Assembly (NCBI GenBank): GCA_965208525.1
Contig: OZ242340.1
Coordinates: 3,472,001-3,536,000 of the forward strand
Source of the DNA: VXYL01 sp965208525
Lineage (GTDB): Bacteria > Pseudomonadota > Gammaproteobacteria > Pseudomonadales > Azotimanducaceae
DNA length: 64,000 nt
Direction: 5' to 3'
The position numbers and the translations under genes were made by a program. Below are positions 41,696 through 51,022 of the stretch, in pieces. How positions within the stretch are numbered: the first letter of the stretch is position 1; each line of letters opens with the position of its first letter. The notes below the pieces were generated by a model. It was not told the origin of the DNA. It was given only the letters and a program-made list of their open reading frames with translations, and ran no database searches.

Positions 41696-42094
41696 TCACG
41701 AGCGTGCGCGCAGTTCGATCACGTTGTCGGCACGTTTGACGTAAATCTCGCGTTCGCGGCCCGGTCCGTCGATGCCGATGCGGCCGGTGTCGAAAAGGCG
41801 AATGTCGAAGTGCTGCGAGGCTTCGGGGTCATCCGACTGGTCGGGGTGGAGCACTAGCGTATGCCCGGAGAGTCGCCAGACGCCGGTCTCCTCGCTCTCG
41901 CCGTCTTGGGCAACATAGCGGCCGCCGTCGAGTTCGCCACCAAGCCGCAGCACCCGCGATTCCCCGACCCCGTCTCGATGCCAAGCCCCCGGCAGGCTGA
42001 GCTGCGAGAGCCAGCGCAGTCTGGCAGCCCGCGTGCCGCGCACATACAAGACCACGGCGCCGACGATGACCGCCAGCAGCAGGTAGATGGTCAC
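41696..42094 (-). CDS. membrane-anchored hypothetical protein
   Basis: A 132-residue protein with one N-terminal membrane helix (IYLLLAVIVGAVVLYV) followed by a basic stretch and a beta-rich soluble domain (GVWRLSGHTLVLHPD, HFDIRLFDTGRIGIDG). The GTG start at 42094 overlaps the DUF503 stop as GTGA. No named family recognised. The soluble part probably faces the cytoplasm, given positive residues after the helix. Confidence 0.7.
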   Translation of the reverse strand: MTIYLLLAVIVGAVVLYVRGTRAARLRWLSQLSLPGAWHRDGVGESRVLRLGGELDGGRYVAQDGESEETGVWRLSGHTLVLHPDQSDDPEASQHFDIRLFDTGRIGIDGPGREREIYVKRADNVIELRARS

Positions 42095-42375
42095 CGCAGG
42101 ACCTCGCGGTCCACTCCGGTGAGGGTCGCATCCATCGACATCGCTACCCAATTCTCCACTTCGGCGAGGGATTGCTCCACCACCCGCAAGCTGTCCGCCG
42201 TCGCTACGACCTGCCAGCGCGCCTGCCGGTGCGAGTCCTGATGGCCGCTCTCACACACGGCAAGATGCGGCTTGCGTCCGAACCGCTCGCGCAACCGCGA
42301 CAGGCGATGTCGCTTTTCCTTCAGCGAGCGGCAGCCTTCAAGGTGGAAGTCGAGCGCTAGTACGCCGATGTGCAT
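42091..42375 (-). CDS. DUF503 family protein
   Basis: A 94-residue protein with the family signature MHIGVLALDFHLEGCRSLKEKR and AVCESGHQDSHRQARWQVV. DUF503 (YlxP-like) proteins are small ferredoxin-fold proteins, often near ribosome or translation genes in other bacteria; role unknown. Here it starts the run with the anchored protein and the DUF815 ATPase. Confidence 0.85.
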   Translation of the reverse strand: MHIGVLALDFHLEGCRSLKEKRHRLSRLRERFGRKPHLAVCESGHQDSHRQARWQVVATADSLRVVEQSLAEVENWVAMSMDATLTGVDREVLR

Positions 42376-42474
42376 TTGGAAAGCTCCCCTCGCCCGCCTC
42401 CGGGCGGTCGCGACAAATCAAGTGGCTGCGTGCGCGACCGCCCCCCTAGGGAAAGGCGACGCCCATTGTCGCGC

Positions 42475-43977
42475 TCAATCCGCGGCCACCAAAGTCCGCA
42501 TCTCCTCAAAGCCCGTCCGGGCCACATCGTCGGGGATCAAGGGGTAGCGGATGCCGGCCCATTTTTGCACCACGCGCACCACCTGGCAGGAGTAGCCGAA
42601 CTCGTTGTCGTACCAGACGTAGAGGACGATGCGGTTGTCATCGACGATGGTGGCGCCGCCGTCCACGCAGCAAGCGTGGCGATTGCCGATCATGTCGCTC
42701 GACACCACCTCCGGCGACCCCGTGAAGTCGATCTGGCGTTGCAGCGAGGAGTTGAGCGCCGTGTCGCGCAGGAACTCGATGGCCTCCTCGTGCGTGGTCG
42801 ATCGTTCCAGCGTCAGATTCAGGATTGCCAGCGATACGTTCGGCGTCGGCACGCGGATGGCGTTGCCGGTGAGCCGCCCCTTAAGCGCCGGCAAGAGCTT
42901 CGCCACCGCGTCCGATGCGCCGGTTTCGGTAATCACCATGTTGAGGGGCGCGCTGCGGCCCCGGCGCGCCTTCTTGTGGAAGTTGTCGATGAGATTCTGG
43001 TCGGGCGTGTACGCATGCACAGTTTCCATGTGGCCGTGCTCGATGCCCCAGTGGTCGTGCACCGCCTTCAGCACCGGGACGATGGCGTTGGTGGTGCAGG
43101 AGGCGGCGGAGAGGATGGTGTCGGCATCCGACACCTCGTGCGAGTTGATGCCGGAGACGATGTTCTTGATCGCACCCTTGCCCGGGGCGGTGAGCATCAC
43201 GCGGGAGATGCCGGGCGAGGCCAAGTGCTCACGGAGGCCCGCTTCATCCCGCCAGGCACCGGTGTTGTCGATGAGGATGGCGTTGTCGACGCCGAAGGCT
43301 CGGTAGTCGATGGCCGAGCGGTCGCTCGCGTAGATGAAGCGAATGACGTTGCCGTTGGCGATGATGCAACTGTTCTCCTCATCCACCCGGATAGTGCCTT
43401 GAAACGCTCCGTGAACCGAGTCGCGGCGCAAGAGCGCGGCGCGCTTGCGCACATCGTCGCCGCTCGTGGGGCGCACCACCACCGCGCGCAGCCGAAGCTG
43501 GTCGCCGCCGCCGGTCTTCTCGATCAGCAGCCGCGCCAGGAGGCGGCCGATGCGGCCGAAGCCGAACAACACCACGTCCTGGGGTTTCTCGATGGGCGGG
43601 GTCTTGCGGCCGATCACCGAGGCACAGGCTTCGCGGGCGTACTCGAGCGGCATTTGCCTCGTGCCGGCCTCCATGCGCTCCATGTAGCGCACCGCCAGCT
43701 TGCCCACGTCCACATGTGAAGGGCCGAGGTCGAGCTTGGACATCGCCTCGATGATGGGAAAGCTCTCGAACTCCGACAGCTCGTTCTGCGCCACCTGACG
43801 CACGTATCGGTGCGTGCGCATGATGTCCGTGACGCTCTGGTTGTGCAGCGCCCGTCCGTAGCAGTACGTGACGACGTTGTTGCGATAGAGCCGGCCGATC
43901 AGCGGAATCATCGCCTCGGCAAGCGCTTCGCGTTCCTTCCAGTCGGGGAAGTAGTCGTCCAGATGGGGTAGCGCCAA
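42475..43977 (-). CDS. glyceraldehyde-3-phosphate dehydrogenase, long N-terminal-extended type
   Basis: A 500-residue enzyme, against about 335 for ordinary GAPDH. The NAD-binding start GFGRIGRLLARLL appears only near residue 150. Catalytic C294 lies in SAASCTTNAIVP, then HAYTPDQNLIDN, RGRSAPLNMV and WYDNEFGYS. The 140-residue helical extension (YFPDWKEREALAEAMIP, QVAQNELSEFES) is known in a gammaproteobacterial GAPDH branch. The start appears to be TTG at 43977 with GAGGA about 9 bases upstream. The gene diverges from the TonB receptor at 44264. Confidence 0.9.
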   Translation of the reverse strand: MALPHLDDYFPDWKEREALAEAMIPLIGRLYRNNVVTYCYGRALHNQSVTDIMRTHRYVRQVAQNELSEFESFPIIEAMSKLDLGPSHVDVGKLAVRYMERMEAGTRQMPLEYAREACASVIGRKTPPIEKPQDVVLFGFGRIGRLLARLLIEKTGGGDQLRLRAVVVRPTSGDDVRKRAALLRRDSVHGAFQGTIRVDEENSCIIANGNVIRFIYASDRSAIDYRAFGVDNAILIDNTGAWRDEAGLREHLASPGISRVMLTAPGKGAIKNIVSGINSHEVSDADTILSAASCTTNAIVPVLKAVHDHWGIEHGHMETVHAYTPDQNLIDNFHKKARRGRSAPLNMVITETGASDAVAKLLPALKGRLTGNAIRVPTPNVSLAILNLTLERSTTHEEAIEFLRDTALNSSLQRQIDFTGSPEVVSSDMIGNRHACCVDGGATIVDDNRIVLYVWYDNEFGYSCQVVRVVQKWAGIRYPLIPDDVARTGFEEMRTLVAAD

Positions 43978-44263
43978 GCTTGCAGTCCTCGTCGAATTGG
44001 TCGGGAAGTGGCCGCTGCCCCCAACCGTAAGCCGTACGTCCCTGCACGAACCGGCCGGCACACCGGACGACGTTTCGCAGGCCCTAGCGTCGTGTATTAT
44101 CCGCCGCCAGCGACACACCGTAAAGAAATCCGTCATGGCCAGCCGGCCGTGCAGGCACATCACCGCTAACAGCAGGCAGGGCGCCGCGCCTTTGGGTCGC
44201 GGCGTGCTTTCGTTTGGGCGCCTGCAACTTCGATTCGCCGTCAAGCCAATGGAGAAAGGGCCA

Positions 44264-46762
44264 ATGAACAGCCGGTATTGGGCAAGATCGAGTCTCGCCG
44301 TCGCGGTTGCGCTCGGCGCGCAGACCGCCATCGCACAAGACAGCGAACTGCCGGCCGAGGACGAATACGACGAGGTGGTGGTCACCGTTGGCACCCGTGC
44401 GGCACCTCGGTCCGCCACGGCTTCGCCGGTGCCGGTGGATGCCATCGACTACGACGCGCTCGCAGACCAAGGCGTCGGCGACATGACCGACCTTTTGCGC
44501 ACCACCATCCCGTCGTTCCACGTCAGCACCAATCCCTCCCGCGACGCGGCCGCGCTGCTGCGCCCCGTGAACCTGCGCGGTCTCGCGCCCGACCACACCC
44601 TGGTGCTGGTGAACAACAAGCGCCGCCACCGCGCTGCCGTCATCCAGTGGATTTCCAACGGTGCATCGGACGGTGCCCAAGGCCCTGACATCTCCGCCAT
44701 CCCGGCCGCCGCGATCGAACGCGTCGAGGTGCTGCGCGACGGCGCGGCCGCCCAATACGGCTCCGATGCCATCGCCGGCGTCGTGAACTTCGTGCTCAAG
44801 GACGACAGCGAAGGCGGCAGCATCGAGGCCAAGTACGGCGCCCACACCGAAGACGCCCGCGAAGACAACATGCTGATTTCCGCCAACTTCGGCACCGCGC
44901 TCGGCAGCACCGGCTTTCTCAACTTCAGCGCCGAGTTCAACTCCGCCGCACCCACCGACCGGAGCGTGCAGCATCCGGACGCCGTGGCCATGCAGGCGGT
45001 CGGCACCAACGTCGTCAATCCGGCCAAGCCCTGGGGCAACGCCGAGATCAAGCGAGCGGTGAAGACCTTCCTCAACGCCGGCATGGACTTGGGCGACACC
45101 ATGCGGGGCTACGCATTCGGCAACTACACCACCCGCGACATCGAGACGGCCTTCTTCTACCGCTCACCACAGGGGCGCTCCGGCGTCTATCAGTCGGGCG
45201 GCAAGGTCCTTATCGGCGGCGGACAGTACTGCAAGGACAAGTACGACTATGAAGCCACCCCCGCCAACGTCGTCATGGTGCGCGACCTGATCTACCGCGA
45301 TCCGACCTGCTTCGCTTTCGTCGAGTTCCTACCGGAGGGCTTCACCCCCGCCTTCGGCGCGGAGATGACCGACTACGCTGGCGTGTTCGGTGTCGAAGGC
45401 AGCTTGGACAACGGGCTTCTCTACGACGTTTCCGTCAGCCAGGGCCACAACGGCATCGACTTCTACATCGACGACACCGTGAATGCCTCCTTCGGCGCCA
45501 CCACCCCACGCTCATTCGAGCTCGGCGAATACCTGCAAACGGAGACCAACTTCAACGTCGATGTCTCCTACCCCGTCGATGCCGGGCTTGCGTCGGACCT
45601 TAACGTGGCCGCTGGCTTCGAATGGCGCAACGAGAACTTCGAGATCAAGACCGGCGAGCGTTACTCGTGGGCCACAGGACCCTTGGGCGCAGATGGCTTC
45701 TCGGCCCGCTCGAACGGTTTCGGCGGCTTCAATCCAGCCAGCGCTGGCTCCTGGGACCGCGCCAACGTCGCCGCCTACGTCGATCTCGAAGCGGACGTGT
45801 CGGACACCTGGCGCGCCGGCGGCGCCTTGCGGTTCGAGGATTTCGAGGACTTCGGCGGCGTGCTCAACTACAAGCTCGCCACCATCTTCCAGATGACAGA
45901 CACCATCGCAGTGCGCGGCTCGGTCGGCAGCGGCTTCCGAGCACCCACTCCGGGTCAGCAGAACGCCAACAACCTAGCGACCGTGGTGGACTCGGCGACG
46001 GGCGTCTTCCGCGAGCAAGGAACGGTTGCCTCGAACAACCCCGTGGCGCTCGCGCTCGGCGGGCAGCCGCTCGATGCGGAGACTTCGGTGAACTTCACCG
46101 TCGGCGTTGTGGCGGAGCTCGACAACGGCATCGACATCACAATCGACTGGTTCGCCATTTACCTGGACGACCGCATCGCGCTATCGGAGAACCTCGACGT
46201 GGACCCGGCGCTGCGCATGAGGCTGCTCGCAAGCGGCGTCACGGCGGCACAGGACTTCAATCGCGTGCGCTATTTCACCAACGACTTCGACACCGACACG
46301 ACGGGGATCGACGCGGTTGCGTCCTATGGCTTCGACGGCGATGTCGGCACCACGAACCTCTTCGTCGGGGTCAACTTCACCAGCACGGACGTGGGCGACT
46401 TCGAGCAGGCTTCCACCGGCAGCCGCAGCCGCGCGATCACGGACGGCTCGCCCGAGATGCGCCTGAGCGCCATGGCGACGCATCTGATGGACAAGTGGAC
46501 CTTCACGGCGCGCTACAACTTCTACGGCGGTTGGTACGACTCCGACGACGGCGCGGACCACGACGGCTACGGCTATCTGGACCTCGTGGCGCAGTACGAG
46601 TTCGATCAGAACATCTCCGCGCTCATTGGCGTCGACAACGTGCTCGACACATACCCCGACGAAGCCAATCGTTCGCCGAGCTCCGGGCGGCTGTATCCGC
46701 GCTATTCACCGGCCGGCTACAACGGCGCGTTGGTGTATGGCCGGGTCCGCTACGGGTTCTGA
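44264..46762 (+). CDS. TonB-dependent outer-membrane receptor
   Basis: An 832-residue receptor. Signal peptide MNSRYWARSSLAVAVALGAQ (cleavage near residue 24), TonB-box-like EVVVTVGTR, plug domain with VNLRGLAPDHTLVLVNNKRR and IERVEVLRDGAAAQYGSDAI (about 125-170), then a beta-barrel ending in RVRYGF with the usual terminal Phe. It imports a substrate across the outer membrane with proton-motive force. ATG 44264 with AGAAAGGG upstream. The heavy-metal domain gene follows 7 bp later, so a metal complex is one possible substrate. The type is common for vitamin, siderophore and catechol-like ligands. Confidence 0.9.
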   Translation: MNSRYWARSSLAVAVALGAQTAIAQDSELPAEDEYDEVVVTVGTRAAPRSATASPVPVDAIDYDALADQGVGDMTDLLRTTIPSFHVSTNPSRDAAALLRPVNLRGLAPDHTLVLVNNKRRHRAAVIQWISNGASDGAQGPDISAIPAAAIERVEVLRDGAAAQYGSDAIAGVVNFVLKDDSEGGSIEAKYGAHTEDAREDNMLISANFGTALGSTGFLNFSAEFNSAAPTDRSVQHPDAVAMQAVGTNVVNPAKPWGNAEIKRAVKTFLNAGMDLGDTMRGYAFGNYTTRDIETAFFYRSPQGRSGVYQSGGKVLIGGGQYCKDKYDYEATPANVVMVRDLIYRDPTCFAFVEFLPEGFTPAFGAEMTDYAGVFGVEGSLDNGLLYDVSVSQGHNGIDFYIDDTVNASFGATTPRSFELGEYLQTETNFNVDVSYPVDAGLASDLNVAAGFEWRNENFEIKTGERYSWATGPLGADGFSARSNGFGGFNPASAGSWDRANVAAYVDLEADVSDTWRAGGALRFEDFEDFGGVLNYKLATIFQMTDTIAVRGSVGSGFRAPTPGQQNANNLATVVDSATGVFREQGTVASNNPVALALGGQPLDAETSVNFTVGVVAELDNGIDITIDWFAIYLDDRIALSENLDVDPALRMRLLASGVTAAQDFNRVRYFTNDFDTDTTGIDAVASYGFDGDVGTTNLFVGVNFTSTDVGDFEQASTGSRSRAITDGSPEMRLSAMATHLMDKWTFTARYNFYGGWYDSDDGADHDGYGYLDLVAQYEFDQNISALIGVDNVLDTYPDEANRSPSSGRLYPRYSPAGYNGALVYGRVRYGF

Positions 46763-46769
46763 GGCGGCG

Positions 46770-46985
46770 ATGCAAACCCAAATCCAGGTGACCGGCATGG
46801 TCTGCGAGGGCTGCTCGGCCGCCGTAGAGCGCGTCGTCACGGCCGTTCGCGGCGTGCAGGAAGCGCAGGTGGATCATGTGAGCGGCAACGCCCGCATCGA
46901 GCACGATGAAACGGTGGCGCTCACGACCATCGCCGAGGCGATTCGCGACGCCGGCTTCGACGTTGCTGAAGGCGGAGGTACGTGA
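46770..46985 (+). CDS. heavy-metal-associated (HMA) domain protein, copper-chaperone-like
   Basis: A 71-residue single-domain protein with the metal site GMVCEGCSAAVERVV (M-x-C-x2-C at about 10-15) and a ferredoxin-like fold ending DAGFDVAEGG. Such proteins hand Cu(I) or other soft metals to ATPases or sensors. GAGG before the ATG and only 7 bp from the receptor stop suggest one transcript. Confidence 0.88.
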   Translation: MQTQIQVTGMVCEGCSAAVERVVTAVRGVQEAQVDHVSGNARIEHDETVALTTIAEAIRDAGFDVAEGGGT

Positions 46986-47106
46986 CCCTTCGGGCGAGCG
47001 CACCTTGCCCTCGCGCGCTAGGCGCGTCCATGGCAGAACGCATAGCCTTCGACGAGAGCCAACGACGTCAGGCAGCCCTTCCCGGCGATGCGCCACCCTA
47101 CGATAT

Positions 47107-47145
47107 GCGCGCCTTGCGGCGCGTGCGAGGGCACGATGCCCTCGC
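47107..47145. repeat. two-hairpin palindromic repeat, inverted copy
   Basis: CGCGCC-TTGC-GGCGCG (47108-47123) is followed by a perfect 9-bp stem GCGAGGGCA-CGA-TGCCCTCGC (47125-47145). Same two hairpins as 31-71 in the opposite order. The rest of 46986-47235 has no supported feature. Confidence 0.72.
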
Positions 47146-47235
47146 CCCCAAGGCCCCTTGTGTCCCAAGCAGCGCTCGCTGACAAAAGGCACGCGCGACT
47201 TTAGGCCACACCGCACCAACAAGGAGGAAGGTCGC

Positions 47236-47457
47236 TTGCTCAAAAGAGCCTACAAGGTCATCTGGCCCTTCGCGTTCCTGATCGGCGGCATCGTTGCGGT
47301 GACCGCCGACGGCCACGTCCACTTCAGCATCTTCGGCATCGGCATGGACCTGCACAGCCTGATGTGGTTCCTGATGGCGCTGGCCCACGCCGACGCCCTT
47401 TGGGGCTGGAAACGGCGCAACGAACCAACCGTGGACATCGTGATGCGGAGGGGGTGA
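47236..47457 (+). CDS. small two-helix membrane protein
   Basis: A 73-residue protein with hydrophobic segments WPFAFLIGGIVAVTA and LMWFLMALAHADALW, separated by HVHFSIFGIGMDLHS, and a charged tail. TTG start at 47236, supported by a perfect AGGAGG 8 bases upstream. Probably in the inner membrane. Not recognised; the His-rich loop is worth noting next to the metal-binding gene upstream. Confidence 0.65.
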   Translation: MLKRAYKVIWPFAFLIGGIVAVTADGHVHFSIFGIGMDLHSLMWFLMALAHADALWGWKRRNEPTVDIVMRRG

Positions 47458-47478
47458 GGCTCCCCACGTAGCACCCGA

Positions 47479-47505
47479 CGGCGTCGGTCCAGTGCACCGA
47501 CGCCG
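47479..47505. terminator. bidirectional terminator between convergent genes
   Basis: A perfect 10-bp stem CGGCGTCGGT / ACCGACGCCG with a 7-base loop, followed by CCTTCTT on the plus strand. It separates 47236-47457 (plus) and 47521-48300 (minus). Confidence 0.7.
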
Positions 47506-47520
47506 CCTTCTTGAGGCCCG

Positions 47521-48300
47521 TCAGTGCATTTCCAAGCCGCCGGCCACGGCCAGGGCGATGCCCGAGACGTTCCGGGCGGAGGCCAAATAGACAGCGGCCT
47601 GCCCCATGTCCGCCGCGGTCTGGGGGCGGCCCAGGGGGATCAACTCCGCCATGCGCGTCTCGAAGGCTTCCTCGCCCTGGTTCGCCATCAGGTGGTCGTG
47701 CCACATCGCCGTGCCGACGATGCCGGGGCAGAGTGCGTTCACGCGAATGCCGTCGGGCGCGAACTCCTGCGCCAGCGACTGCGTGAAGCCCACCACTGCG
47801 AACTTGGACGCACAGTAGGCAGACATGTTGCGGGAGCCGCGCTTGCCGGCCACGGACGCGGTGTTTACGACGGCCGCATCGTCCGACTCCCGCAATGCCG
47901 GCAGCGCAGCCTGGGTCATCAGGTAGATGCCCTTGACGTTCACATCGAAGATGCGGTCCCAGCTTTCCACCGGAAAGCTCTCGACCGGGCCACTGTCGAC
48001 GACGCCGGCGTTGTTCACCAGCACGTCGATACCACCAAAGCGCTCGCGAGTGAACGCCACGGCGGCTGCGCACGCCTCGGCATCCGTGACATCGAGGGGC
48101 ACGGAATCCACCTCGCCGAGCGGATTCAGGTCCGCGACGGCTTCCGCCATCTGCGCGCTGCTGCCAAGCGCGTAGTTCCAGTTTGCACCGCCACCGAGAT
48201 CCGCAATCACGACGCGCTCGCCGGCCTCGAGGAAGGCCTCGGCGATTCCCTTGCCGATCCCCCGGGCACCCCCGGTAACCAAGACAGTTCTGCCGCTCAC
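47521..48300 (-). CDS. classical short-chain dehydrogenase/reductase
   Basis: A 259-residue NAD-dependent SDR. TGGARGIG (about 9-16), Asp after the second strand (VIADLGGG), NNAG, NTASVAG and catalytic YCASK. The end (PLGRPQTAADMGQAAVYLAS, GGLEMH) matches the glucose/3-hydroxyacyl/diacetyl-reductase group. The GTG start at 48300 is chosen because GGAGGGG precedes it; a TTG at 48315 is upstream of that ribosome site. Substrate unknown. Confidence 0.88.
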   Translation of the reverse strand: MSGRTVLVTGGARGIGKGIAEAFLEAGERVVIADLGGGANWNYALGSSAQMAEAVADLNPLGEVDSVPLDVTDAEACAAAVAFTRERFGGIDVLVNNAGVVDSGPVESFPVESWDRIFDVNVKGIYLMTQAALPALRESDDAAVVNTASVAGKRGSRNMSAYCASKFAVVGFTQSLAQEFAPDGIRVNALCPGIVGTAMWHDHLMANQGEEAFETRMAELIPLGRPQTAADMGQAAVYLASARNVSGIALAVAGGLEMH

Positions 48301-48408
48301 AATGCTCCCCTCCAAGTCGCGATGGCCCCATGGTAAGCCACGGCAGGTCGAGTACGGCGGCGGACGTGGTGCGATTGGTGCTGCGGGCCATGGGGCCCAT
48401 TAACGGTC

Positions 48409-49560
48409 CTACGCGCCGAAGCTCACTGTCTTCACAAGAGCGAATACCGGCATGCCGGGTGCAAGGCCGAGTTCCTCCACCGCCGCCAGGGTGAGCCGAG
48501 AGCGGATGCGCGCGGCACTGAGCTGCACCAGCGCTTCGACGAAGCCCGGTGCGTCACCCGGAGTCAGCTCCAGCAACGTCCCCGGCAGCACGTTACGGAT
48601 GCTGATGCCTGCCGGTCGGCAGGTCGCCAACGCCACGTCGCGGGCGCGAATGCGTAGCCGCACTTCGGCGCCGCCCGCACTTGTGATTTCCGGCACCGCG
48701 ATCTCGTCGCCACCCACATCCACCCACGTCAGATGCAACCTCGGATCACGGCGCAGCACCCGGCCGGCGAGCAATACCCCGGCCTCGAAACGGCCCATCG
48801 CCGGCTGCAGGTCGAGCCGCTCCAGCATTTGCGGTGTCGGGCCGTGCGCCTGCACCTGTCCTGCGCTCAATAGCAGCATGCGGTCCGCGAACCGGGCCAC
48901 CTCGTCGATGTCGTGACTGACATAGAGCGTGGGAATGCCGAAGCGCGCGAGCGCCCCTTCCAGATAGGGCAGGATGTCGGCCTTGCGCTCCCGCTCCAGC
49001 GCCGCCAGCGGTTCGTCGAGCAGCAGGATGCGAGGCCGCGTGAGCAATGTGCGCCCGAGCGCCACGCGCTGCCGCTCGCCGCCCGAGAGAGACCCCGTGC
49101 GGCGGCGCAAGAGCGGTTCCAGATCCAATGCCGTCACCACATCGGCGCGGTCGAATCCGCCGCCGTCCGCGCTCGCGCGCCGCGCCGCGAATGCAAGATT
49201 GCCGGCAACGTCGAGGTGGGGGAACAGCCGCGTGTCCTGGAACATGAAGCCAGCGGCACGACGGTGTGGCGGCACGTCCGTGTGCGTGGCCGAGTCGAAC
49301 CAGGTGTCCCTACCGGCCACAACGCGCCCCTGGTCGGGGCGTTCGAAGCCGGCCACAGCCCGAAGCAATGTTGTTTTGCCGCTGCCGCTTGCGCCGAACA
49401 CCGCTGTCACTCCCTCAAGCGGCACTTCCACCCTAACAGCGAGACCGAAGTCGGCCCGTTGTAGGCGGAAGTCCATCGCCAACGTACCTGTGCGCCCTAT
49501 CGAGCGCGTTGGCGGTTCGCTTGCGCGAACTGCTGACCTTCGGGATGGATCAACCGACAT
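48409..49560 (-). CDS. modC: molybdate ABC transporter ATP-binding protein
   Basis: A 383-residue ABC ATPase. Walker A GASGSGKTT (about 56-64), signature LSGGERQRVALGR, Walker B ILLLDEPLAAL, then a C-terminal Mop/TOBE domain (RIRARDVALATCRPAGIS). The N-terminus is 26 residues longer than usual; ATG 49560 overlaps the modB stop by 11 bases and has GGAGG, while Met at 49482 fits family length. It powers molybdate uptake with ModAB. No ModE regulator or molybdoenzyme gene lies in the window. Confidence 0.9.
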   Translation of the reverse strand: MSVDPSRRSAVRASEPPTRSIGRTGTLAMDFRLQRADFGLAVRVEVPLEGVTAVFGASGSGKTTLLRAVAGFERPDQGRVVAGRDTWFDSATHTDVPPHRRAAGFMFQDTRLFPHLDVAGNLAFAARRASADGGGFDRADVVTALDLEPLLRRRTGSLSGGERQRVALGRTLLTRPRILLLDEPLAALERERKADILPYLEGALARFGIPTLYVSHDIDEVARFADRMLLLSAGQVQAHGPTPQMLERLDLQPAMGRFEAGVLLAGRVLRRDPRLHLTWVDVGGDEIAVPEITSAGGAEVRLRIRARDVALATCRPAGISIRNVLPGTLLELTPGDAPGFVEALVQLSAARIRSRLTLAAVEELGLAPGMPVFALVKTVSFGA

Positions 49561-50218
49561 GGGGCGGAAACCTCCGATTCAGCGCATACACCAGCACCAG
49601 CACCAAGAAGGAGAACACCACTAGCCCGACCGAGAGCGCGTGCGCCTCCGCATAGCGCAGCGTTTCTACATGCTCGTAGATGGCAATCGATACCACCCGC
49701 GTCTCGCCGGGGATGTTTCCGCCCACCATAAGCACCACGCCGAACTCGCCGATCGTGTGGGTGAACGTGAGCACGATGGCGGTGAGGAATCCTCGCGCGG
49801 ATAGCGGCACCGCAACATGGACAAAGGCCGCGAGCGGGGATGCCCGCAGGCTAGCGGCGGCCTCGAAAGGCCCATCGCCGAGCGCCTCAAATGCCGATGC
49901 GAGCGGCTGCACCATGAAGGGCAGCGAGTAGATCAGCGATGCCACGACCAGGCCCGAGAACGAGAACGTCAACGCTTCGCCGGTGAGTTCGAGCCAGAAC
50001 CCGCCGACCGGGGACAGCGGGCCCAACGCCACCAGCAGATAGAAGCCGAGCACGGTGGGCGGCAGCACCAAGGGCAGCGCGGTCACTGCCTCCACCACGG
50101 GCTTGGCCCGCGACTTGGTGCGCGCCAGCCAATAGGCAACTGGTGTGCCGAGCAGCAGCAATCCCACGGTGGTAACCGTGGCGAGAAGCAGCGTGAGCCA
50201 GACCGGGCCGAGGTCCAT
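49550..50218 (-). CDS. modB: molybdate ABC transporter permease
   Basis: A 222-residue inner-membrane permease with about five helices. The ABC-contact EAA loop is FEAAASLRASPLAAF, followed by HTIGEFGVVLMVGGNIPG, which is characteristic of ModB. Its ATG shares a base with the modA stop (TGATG), so the operon modA-modB-modC is translationally coupled. Confidence 0.92.
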   Translation of the reverse strand: MDLGPVWLTLLLATVTTVGLLLLGTPVAYWLARTKSRAKPVVEAVTALPLVLPPTVLGFYLLVALGPLSPVGGFWLELTGEALTFSFSGLVVASLIYSLPFMVQPLASAFEALGDGPFEAAASLRASPLAAFVHVAVPLSARGFLTAIVLTFTHTIGEFGVVLMVGGNIPGETRVVSIAIYEHVETLRYAEAHALSVGLVVFSFLVLVLVYALNRRFPPHVG

Positions 50219-51015
50219 CAGCGCGACGCCACACCGTAGCCTAGGCTCGCGATGACACCACGGGCGTCCGTGCGCAGAAATGCGACGAATGCCGCCGCGA
50301 TGGCGTTGTCCCTTGAGCGCGCCAGCATGACGGCATCCTGACGGATGGGCTCGTGCAGGGATTCGGGCACGAGCCACAGGCTGCCGTGGCCGGCGCGCTG
50401 CGCCTGCGCGGCGGCGACCAATCCCAAGTCCGCATTGCCGGTGGCCGCCAGCGCGAATGCCTGGCCAACGCTCTCCGCCGTGACGAGACGCTCTTGCGCC
50501 CATGCCAGCGAGCCGAGGCGAGACAGCACCTCGCGCGCCGCTAGACCATAGGGCGCAAGCTCGGGGTTGGCGATCGCAAGCTTGCGGAAGTCACCGCGAC
50601 GCAACATGTCGGCATGCACTTCCACGCCTTCCCGCCCGCTCCACAGCGCAAGGCGCCCAACTGCATAGGTGAAGCGCGACCCAGCCAGCGCAAACCCCTC
50701 ATCTTCAAGCAGCGCCGGACGCCGCTGGTCCGCGGCAAGAAACACGTCAAACGGTGCCCCATTGCGGATCTGCGCATAGAGCTTGCCGGTGGAACCCGCA
50801 ACGAGTGCAACGTGAGCGCCATGCATCTCTACGAAGTCGTCCACAATGCGTTCCGCTGGCCGCACGAAGTTCGCCGCCACCGCCACCAGCACATCCGCCC
50901 CCTGTGCCGGCGCAGACAGCGGAAGAGCAAACGCTGCCAACACACGGACCATGGCGATGGGAGCCACGCGGCGAAGACGGGATACCAACAGAGTGCCGGA
51001 TTTCACGAACGGCAT
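50218..51015 (-). CDS. modA: molybdate-binding periplasmic protein
   Basis: A 265-residue solute-binding protein with signal peptide (MVRVLAAFALPLSAPAQGAD within the first 45 residues). ModA motifs are VAVAANFVRPAERI, ALVAGSTGKLYAQIRNGAPFD, FLAADQRRP and RDVALA-like anion contacts. The start is uncertain: ATG 51015 or ATG 50952, neither with a good ribosome site. A frame from 51060 would translate the insertion-sequence palindrome at 51023-51064, so that start is not credible, and the palindrome may have displaced the original promoter. Confidence 0.88.
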   Translation of the reverse strand: MPFVKSGTLLVSRLRRVAPIAMVRVLAAFALPLSAPAQGADVLVAVAANFVRPAERIVDDFVEMHGAHVALVAGSTGKLYAQIRNGAPFDVFLAADQRRPALLEDEGFALAGSRFTYAVGRLALWSGREGVEVHADMLRRGDFRKLAIANPELAPYGLAAREVLSRLGSLAWAQERLVTAESVGQAFALAATGNADLGLVAAAQAQRAGHGSLWLVPESLHEPIRQDAVMLARSRDNAIAAAFVAFLRTDARGVIASLGYGVASR

Positions 51016-51022
51016 TCTAAGC

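Noticed and set aside
42475..44445. 656-codon frame for GAPDH
   Set aside because: The first ~156 residues lie antisense to the TonB receptor signal peptide region. The TTG at 43977 has a ribosome site and matches the family's extended length.
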